In this document: in pieces, positions 56,401-64,000 of the stretch
How positions within the stretch are numbered: position 1 is the stretch's first letter
Layout of the letters: every line of letters begins with the position of its first letter
Source of the DNA: Owenia fusiformis
Lineage: Eukaryota; Annelida; Polychaeta; Sabellida; Oweniidae
Reading direction: 5' to 3'
DNA: 64,000 nt
Assembly: GCA_903813345.2 (NCBI GenBank)
Contig: CAIIXF020000012.1
Span: forward strand, 31,500,501 to 31,564,500
Program-made: the position numbers and the translations under genes
Notes under the pieces: model-generated
Seen by the model: the letters and a program-made list of their open reading frames with translations, nothing else
Told to the model about the DNA's origin: nothing
The model's database searches: none

Positions 56401-58929
56401 TAAAATGGAAGAAAGAAAATAGAAGATCTAGAGAATAAGAGGACCATACCTATAGTATATGAGAACTGGTAACGCCGGAGGGGTGGCATCGACCCGAGAA
56501 TCTTCCCCTTCTAAAGACAATGGAAAATAGTCGTGGCATCATGGCCACACATAGACGAACCTTTGAATGTATATTCCCATGTTGGTTCATCTTCGACTTC
56601 CAATGTGATATAACACAATGGGGCTTCCCAAGGGGTATGTGATGAGGCGACCTGGCCTCTAAAAATGGGACTAAATGGGACTTTGGGGTACTTAAAAACA
56701 AATGTGACAAATCAATCCTTGCAAGTGACAATTTTGCACATTTATCGGACTGACAAGTGTTTTGAGAGTGACAAAAATAGATAATTCGTTCTGAATGTAT
56801 TTGATGCTAGCTAAGATGACTTATTCTAACCAGCAATCAAACAATGGAACATAACAAACTATTTAGTGCATTAAATACTTTGACTGACTAAAAAGGAACG
56901 AATCTGACAAAATATGACAAGTAAATTTTAAATGTGATAAAGTGAGAATTTTGAAATCTTAAAAGTGACAAAAGCGACCCCACTACCCCCTCTTGGAACA
57001 ACTGGAACCTTGTGAATGAAGATGATGTTGGTTTTCCTTTATTCCACTATTATTAATATGAAGGGTCTTAGAGGTACAGTATCGATATGAATACGGACTA
57101 AAACTGCCTCACTAATCACTTACGAATATTCTTACCCCAGAACCCCCCCCCCCCCTCTTAAGACACATGTACTTCAAGTACAAAACAAAAATAGGTCTAT
57201 TTCAAGACGTGCTGAACATGAAAATGATAGTGACATAATAAAGTCAAAATACAGATTACATTTCTTTCATCATGCTAAAGTGATCTAGATCTCTACATTT
57301 CAAATGCCAACTGCAACATCCTTAGACTAAATAAACGCTAAATACATTATATAGTCTCAACATTTAATTTAAGCATACCCTAACGATATAACACAACTTG
57401 ATTTTGAAATTATGATCAATTATAAAACACTACGCCTGTGAATCTCTCAACAAAGGAAATTTCCGTTTCTTTGGAGTTTTCCCAACGTGTTTTTTGACAC
57501 GTAAATTCGAATTTTCTTCAAAATATTTACCAGAATGAGGATGAGATTGCAAGATTATTGGCCATTGTTTATGTGAACGTTTTGAGGGAATTCCACCAAC
57601 GTAAATGCCATGACCGAATTTTACAAATACGCAGACTTTCACTTCCTGGATATATGTGAGAACATCTTGAATACATAAATACAGTGTATATGATTTTGTA
57701 AAAAGTATTTTCCTAAAGAAATACTAAACAAAAAATGTTTCTCTATTAGGACTTAGGAAATAGCCCAGCTGATTACTGATTTCGCTGTCAATTTGACTTT
57801 TAACTTCATTATCATCTCGTGTTTGCTAACAACAATAAACATTTATTCTATGAATATTCATTACCCATCCTCGACTTTCAAGGTTGTTATAAAATATCAC
57901 GTTGGAGAACGTGAAACCTTGAGAATCAAGATGTTCATCAATCATCGCCTTGTTTAATAGTAAATATTTAGTCGGATCACGCCACATTGTAAAAGGAATA
58001 ATTAAAGGCCCCATATAAAGTTTAAACCACTTTGGCTTATATTGTAGTCTTACCCAATGTTATCAAAGTGTGATATGTGAAACTTTTTTTTTAAATTTCA
58101 AAAAGTGGTTTTTGATAGACTTTTTGTTCCAAAATTTGTGAATTTATTTAAAACCAACTTTTAGAGGTCACTCATATCTTCTAATTAGCAAAAATTCATA
58201 CCAATGCATAGCATTCATCCTCCCGTGTTTTTTGCCGAAAAAATTAAGAAAATCGGTTCATAAATAAGCGAGAAATGAACTTATCAGTGCATGAAAATGG
58301 TTCTGAGAAAAATGCATTTCAAAATTTTAGTTTTCATAGAAACCAATGGTACAATGATATCTAAAACATAATTTATTCTTCCCTTTAACCTGGTTAGACA
58401 ATCAACATTGGTTTTTATGAAAGTCTAACATATTTAGAAAAGATTGACATCGAAAAAGAAATTTCAATTTTTTTCAAAAAGTTTTTGGTACCTTAGTGAC
58501 ATCACTAATGTTTCAAAATATTTTTGATATGCTAAAACATTGAAGTGGCCCATTAAATATGTCATTTTATTATTGAAATAGTGTGTCCTTTGTTCAACCT
58601 TTGCATTGGTGTTAAAAAGATAATCTTTTTTGAAATGCATTAAGAAATATTTGATGATTAAGAAATTTCAACTTTTTTTGAAAAATGGCGGGAAATTTGA
58701 ATATTTGAGAAATGAAATGCTCACAACTTTTTTTTCAAAAAAAATTTTATGTTCAAAAATCTCTAAAATCACTTTTTAAGTCCTGACAAATAGTAAATGA
58801 ATGATAAAAAAATGTTTTCAAACTTTAGACGGGGACTTTAAGATTAGGAGCTTAAAAAGTTGCCTAGTACACGAGACAAAAAATGCAAATTGACAAAATT
58901 AAAGTTATTAAAGATGGATAAAACCAATA

Positions 58930-59347
58930 TACTCGGCGAGTAGAAATAATCTTGAATCACGTCGTATGTTCAAAATTTACTTAAAATGATATAGTTGAAG
59001 TCTGCATGTAAATTTGCACCTAGAAATGTGGTTTAAAAAAGTATTTACCATTTGAAAAAATAATCTTCTTTTGAAAATGTGACTTCTAGGTCGGGGAGAT
59101 TCCCCCATGTTATAAAATCCAAAAAGTGAACTATCTTTTTTTGTGTTGGGCAGATAATATTTTCTTTTGCTGGACATATTTTCATTTTTTGATTATTAGA
59201 CACATAAGGATTAAAAGAAAATTGAACCACTTAAACTGATAAAATTCAGGTTAAGGGAACATATTCTAATAAACCTGCCATGTTAATTGACCCGAATGAG
59301 CCACATGGTGGTGAAACTGGTAACTGCCTACTCGCAACTGGGTAATT
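58930..59347 (+). mobile_element. CTACTCGCAT-family MITE, copy 3
   Basis: Begins TACTCGGCGAGTAGAAATAA and ends GCCTACTCGCAACTGGGTAA. Interior words TTCTAGGTCGGGGAGATTCC, CCTGCCATGTTAATTGACCC and CACATGGTGGTGAAACTGG match copy 1 at 28748-29184 in the same orientation. Confidence 0.8.
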
Positions 59348-60059
59348 GTGCAACATTTTTGATCGGTTCGGGGTTGGCTAAGCAAGTGTCTCACCAAATA
59401 TTACAGAAACACATTTGTTCAGATATTTTTTCAATTCAAACTGTTGAAGTTATAACGTCTACTAGGTAATATAACCTCTTTCAGCTTTTGCCTCGACTGA
59501 TGTTTTACTCTGGCCATACCCTATACGCCTTGATAATGAACACCTGATTCGTCAAGACGTGTTACCAGACAATAGAGAGTTTAAGCTTGCAATGTTTTTC
59601 ACAACCTAAACGTGAATGGAAACTATTTAAGCGATGCATTTGTATGGGCGATTGGCCATACGTATAGATTGGCGTTTCGATTTTATATGCAAGCTTAAAC
59701 TCCCTAATGTCACCATAGGCTGCTGAATGGCGATAGAAATACTTTTTAAATAAAGAGGGCAGGGTATACGTAATCAATATGTGTTTTAATACTGTAATTC
59801 TACATTGCTGCCATCTTTTAATCCCGTTGCAGTTACTCATCGAGCAGTGCCAAAATGGAAATAAACAGGGGCTTGCAAATTATTTTGGTCATTTACAAGT
59901 CGATCGTATTTAGTATTATACAATCATCTCCATTAGTTTGGCAAATGGAACTTATTATTGGAAGGCCTTTTTGTAATTCTGATCCAAATTGAACCCAAAA
60001 AATGTTTTTTAATTTACAATAATCTGCACCATGCACCGCCAAAATCTTTCGAATCTCTT

Positions 60060-60345
60060 TTTTACATAAATTGTTTATACTTTCTACACTGTCATGTGTT
60101 CAATTTAGGGTTTGGGTTACCTTGTAGATAGATTATTTATAATTTCTACGCTGTCACATTTTCAGGTTTTGGGTTTGGGTTACCCTGTATATAAATTATT
60201 TACACTTTCTACACTGTTATATGGTCAGTTTCTGCGTTTGAGTCACCATGTATATGAATTATTTACACTTTCTACACTGTTATATGTTTAGTTTTTGGTT
60301 TGGGTTACCCTGTATATAAATTATTCAAGCCTGTCATGTTCAGTT
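60060..60345. repeat. ~75-bp tandem repeat, about 4 copies
   Basis: The words ATTATTTACACTTTCTACAC, TGTTATATGTTCAGTTT and GGTTTGGGTTACCCTGTATA recur with a period of about 75 bp from 60060 to 60345. The copies are diverged. No coding role. Confidence 0.75.
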
Positions 60346-61559
60346 TTTGAAAGTGAACGGGGACAATGCTATTTTAAGCCAATACATTCAGCCTAAACAA
60401 GTAATGAAAAATAAACGATGAATCCAAAGACAGTTAATGCTAATGCAACGGACGTATTGTTCCGTAGATCGATTACCTCAGTGCATGCCAACATCTCACC
60501 GGACTTTATTGTTAATATAACAATCCATTGTTTATCTATGGTTTTAAAATAATATATATAATGGATTAATTTTATTTTACTCATTGTACTTGGTCGCTAA
60601 AACAAATGACTATACAACGACAAGAGAATGGGGTATCCGGAGGACGAGGATTTATCAATTCATTTGGATGGAAACTCTAGCCTATAGAAAGGAATTGAGT
60701 CAATTTATAATGTTCCATACCTCAATGAGATTAACTTTGTGATGGAATACTTAATGATAGTGTTATTGTTTAATGTTCCCTTGGCAACTACATCTGCAAT
60801 CTGAGGACCTATGATATTGTCATTATCTACGGGAATAGGCTAGTGCGACGGACAAAGTAAGTGATAACACTGGTACCGTATGTACACTGCAGTGATCGCC
60901 CCAATATCAGAGCAATCGGGTGCTATACCTTGATGAAAAATTTTAATAAAAAAAAACGACATGCCAACTTTTTGAAAATCTAAAATCGTTATATAAAAAT
61001 GTTATTGTTTGATAGTTTAGCAAATAGTTAAAAGATAGTTTGGCCAAAACAGGTTATTTTTTGATTTAGCACCCGGTTGGGAAAGAATCCCAGGGAGATC
61101 ACCTTGTAGTATAAAATTCACATATAGCAATAAAGCTTTGGGAAGAGAGAAAACTTGTTTCGGAAAATGCATCAAATTGACTAACGATAATTGATTCCCC
61201 TAATGGGGGCAAGGACTCGTATAGATTGCAGTTAACTACTAGGTTGTTGTTTACATCTGGCCCATTGGTTTGTGTGTAAATATTGCTGTTTTAAAACTTC
61301 AAATTCACTACATTTATCAAATAAATATCAAATTTTCCTTCATTATTATTTACAACCATGTTTTAAGATTCAAAAGCATAAGGTTTTTGACATTTTCAAT
61401 AAAATTTATCTTGGGAGGTTTTTAGAGCAACTTTTACATGTTAAAGTATGCTATTAAACCTACTGAATTTTAAGCCATCTATTGACAGTCCGGAAGGTCA
61501 TTTTATCTCAAAAAACTTCAGTGGGTGCTCTACTGCAGTAAAATTAGTATAAACCATCC

Positions 61560-61862
61560 AAGGAGGATTGGCTCCCAGAGTGCACCACCGATATTCTGTC
61601 CCATATATGGGTATGTCGTAATACAAAATTCGAATTCAAACAGCCGCCATTTTGTTCACTTCAACATTTAAATCGTGAATTTTGGTCTTATTTCCAAACG
61701 AAAAATTCCAAAACTCACAAGAAATGATCGAGATATTGGTTCGAATCTTTTGAACTGTTTATTTTGAATTTATAGTCGGTTTTAATTTCAGAAAATAACG
61801 ACATTTCGACGTTTTCATTGTTGGAAAATATCGAGTTTCGATCCTGGGAGCCAATCCTCCTT
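61560..61862. mobile_element. TIR element, ~303 bp (AAGGAGGATTGGCTCCCAG)
   Basis: The 19-bp ends AAGGAGGATTGGCTCCCAG and CTGGGAGCCAATCCTCCTT are perfect inverted repeats, both flanked by a nearby AAACCATC (left upstream, right downstream). A longer inner inversion is present too (AAAACGTCGAAATGTCG-like sequence near the right). No coding capacity; a MITE. Confidence 0.85.
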
Positions 61863-62342
61863 GTAAACCATCTGTATTATTGTCGTCATATCTTTTTAGA
61901 CTTTGCTATGGTGTATCGGTGCCAGTTTTTTAAATATTGACATCTGATGTTTGATTTCACAAAAATGGACCCTGTACATACATTTTAAAACAATAATTTG
62001 TGCAGATTAAAGTTAGGGGAGGAGTTTTAGTGAAAAATTCTGACAGATTGTGACAGATATATCTGTCATTCTGGATTCAAGAAGTTAAAATCACAAACAT
62101 ATTTACATTAGGACTCGAGATTTGGTCTCGGGGCGAAAACTTGATCGATATACATGCAAAGGGTGTGCCTTCTTTACCAATCCGATATGGGAAAATATCG
62201 ACAAATCATTTGATTTCCAATGAAGTAACAAGTGTTGTTTCTACACGTAGTATAGAATAAATCAGGTCCGATGGAACAAGGTCAGTATCCCAAATCAAAT
62301 ATCAAATAGATGAACCAGTTTTTTTCTTGGGCAAAATCGCTC

Positions 62343-62424
62343 ATGGTGCAACCTCCAAACGCAGGCTTCCATAAAGAAGGAAGGAACATACGTGGATGAT
62401 GTCTGGAACCCTGCGTTTGGAGAA
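62343..62424. repeat. short hairpin
   Basis: CTCCAAACGCAGG on the left pairs with CCCTGCGTTTGGAG on the right, about 80 bp in all. It could be a short foldback element; function unknown. Confidence 0.55.
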
Positions 62425-64000
62425 TGGAATTATTAATATCAAGCAAATTAATTTCATCCTTGGCCCTAGAGTAATCATTGCATTAAATGAGGACCGATCT
62501 AGGTGGATGAATTAATTTAATTATCCTCTTTTACAATTTGACAACAAGACACTATTCCCATCGTTTTGGATACATTTGGAATAAACGCATTGGTTCGTAA
62601 TTTATATATAAATATTGCTTGATATTGTTTATCCCCTATATTCTTTCGATTCTACCTTTGAAATAAAGGCCTATTGTGATGTGTGCGTTGTCTGTTTATA
62701 TTCACATCTGTATTTATTGGATCCTAGCATGCTATCATTCTGATACTCATAGCATCTTTCTGTTTCACTTGAAACATGCTCTGATATTATGAGGCATATT
62801 CTGTGATCTGAGCACATCAGATGGGAAGAGTTATAACTGTCAATAAGTGTGATTATTATGATGTAATCATCTACCTTAATGTCAATACATTACATAATAG
62901 GCATTGTATTTAACAGCAGATATAACACCAGGCACAGTTACACAAGTTTTAATTACCCCAATTAGATGAAATATGAGCTGGGATGAAAGATCTCAAAAAT
63001 CCTCACTTATGGGCTCTCCTGGATCGCCAAATCAAGCTCATTATATCATGGCATCTCAGGGCTGAGAAGATTTGAGATGACATGGTTTATCATGATGGCA
63101 TGCTATATGTTATCTGGAGTTGTGATTGTTTGTGGACAAAATGGAACAGCAGCAATAGCAATGGACTGCAAATGTTTATCGATTGATTCCTTTTGTTAAA
63201 CGTTAGCAATTGTGTGTGAATAACTGCATCTCCCCTGAGATGTACATATACCATTTTCAATAATTTGGAATCGTTTCTTTCAAAGGGAAATTCATCTGTT
63301 GTAACTCCTATAAGAGTCTCTTGGGTCCAGGATATTATGCCAGCTAACAATAAGATATGAATTATGAATTCTCTTTGTTCAAAAATGCTAACGCTGACAT
63401 TATTTAACATACACGGACCGTAGGAGTAAGGGTTGTCAATCATCGTCATTTTTATAAATTACATACACTCCCCAATACTAGGTTTGGTAAAAAGGCCACA
63501 ATAGAAATTGACGCTTTGAGAAAAACGACATTTTTGATGTAAACCAGCAGTTAAATAGCTATACACTTTGAGTAATGTATTAATTGCAAATCATGCTTTA
63601 TCAATCCATTTAACCCTTACGAGTCTGCTGTCATGTACATTGGCAAAATTGTTTTTTATGGTGTGTACTATATAACGACTCTACTCGTCCAAAAAATGTT
63701 ATTAAAATGTAGCTGACCAACAGGTTGATGCAGTCGAATGAGTCAAATAGTTAGAAATTTAGACAAATAATTTCCCACATGATCATGATGTACAGAGTCT
63801 CCGAGTCATCTGATATTCATTCACATTTAATAAACCTTCTTGTTGAAGCTAGATTATGGTACGAAGAAATATATGTGTAGAGAGAATAAAACTCATGTAT
63901 GATGGATGGGGTGTTATAAAAAGTACTTCATATTAATTCCCACTGAATCCAATAAATCATGGCATTTAATTTCAACGCGGTCATACAAAGGTTCAGCATA

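Larger units (their letters stand above)
54262..64000. other. long region without a supported gene
   Basis: Nothing here could be called a gene. Open frames are short, AT-rich and lack splice structure; the longest (63090-63449, minus) shows no domain I recognise. The first ~100 bp upstream of the FMO start should hold its promoter. Repeats present are listed separately: 54890-55055 (short direct repeat GTAGAACTTTGTAAATATTT), 56220-56400, 58930-59347, 60060-60345, 61560-61862 and a hairpin at 62343-62424. A solitary TACACTCCCC end lies at 63464-63487. Confidence 0.45.

Noticed and set aside
63090-63449. 119-codon minus-strand frame
   Set aside because: Starts at a plain ATG in AT-rich sequence, with no domain, signal peptide or splice context that convinced me; probably chance.

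Overview
This window is eukaryotic nuclear DNA, most likely from a marine invertebrate. It is AT-rich. Its protein-coding genes are broken by GT-AG introns with consistent phases, and long non-coding stretches are filled with foldback elements, MITE-like inverted repeats and tandem repeats. Secreted vWA/PAN proteins, an animal-type flavin monooxygenase and the frequent ACATGTA-type words suggest a lophotrochozoan such as a mollusc or brachiopod, but the phylum is an inference.

Layout. 1-2340: no gene, two foldback elements. 2341-8246, minus strand: two tandem paralogous genes for secreted proteins with a von Willebrand factor A (vWA) domain. The upstream copy also has a Thr-rich spacer and a PAN/apple domain; the downstream copy is a short version of signal peptide plus vWA. 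8330-19690: no gene. This stretch holds an 81-bp minisatellite, a large foldback element (about 10.4-14.6 kb) with a ~202-bp satellite inside it, and a pogo-like MITE. 19972-20754, plus: an intronless LRR protein gene. 20755-24741: foldback and terminal-inverted-repeat elements. 24742-27300, minus: a single-exon gene for an 852-residue multipass membrane protein of unknown family. 29572-37918, plus: an eight-exon gene for hybrid cluster protein (HCP, 'hydroxylamine reductase') with a mitochondrial-type presequence. 37919-45071: repeats only. 45072-54261, minus: a five-exon flavin-containing monooxygenase gene. 54262-64000: no gene found, several repeat families.

The standout is the HCP gene. 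HCP is an iron-sulfur/oxo-cluster enzyme of anaerobic and facultative bacteria and archaea and some anaerobic protists and algae. Here it is a complete gene: all four N-terminal cluster cysteines and all seven expected hybrid-cluster ligands are present, every intron junction keeps frame, and a dedicated first exon supplies a mitochondrial-like targeting peptide ending exactly before the Met that matches the bacterial start. That argues against contamination and for a domesticated enzyme handling nitric oxide or hydroxylamine in the organelle. The FMO gene 7 kb further on makes hydroxylamine-type products in other animals, but a functional link is speculation. No RNA genes, CRISPR arrays or bacterial-type operons were seen.
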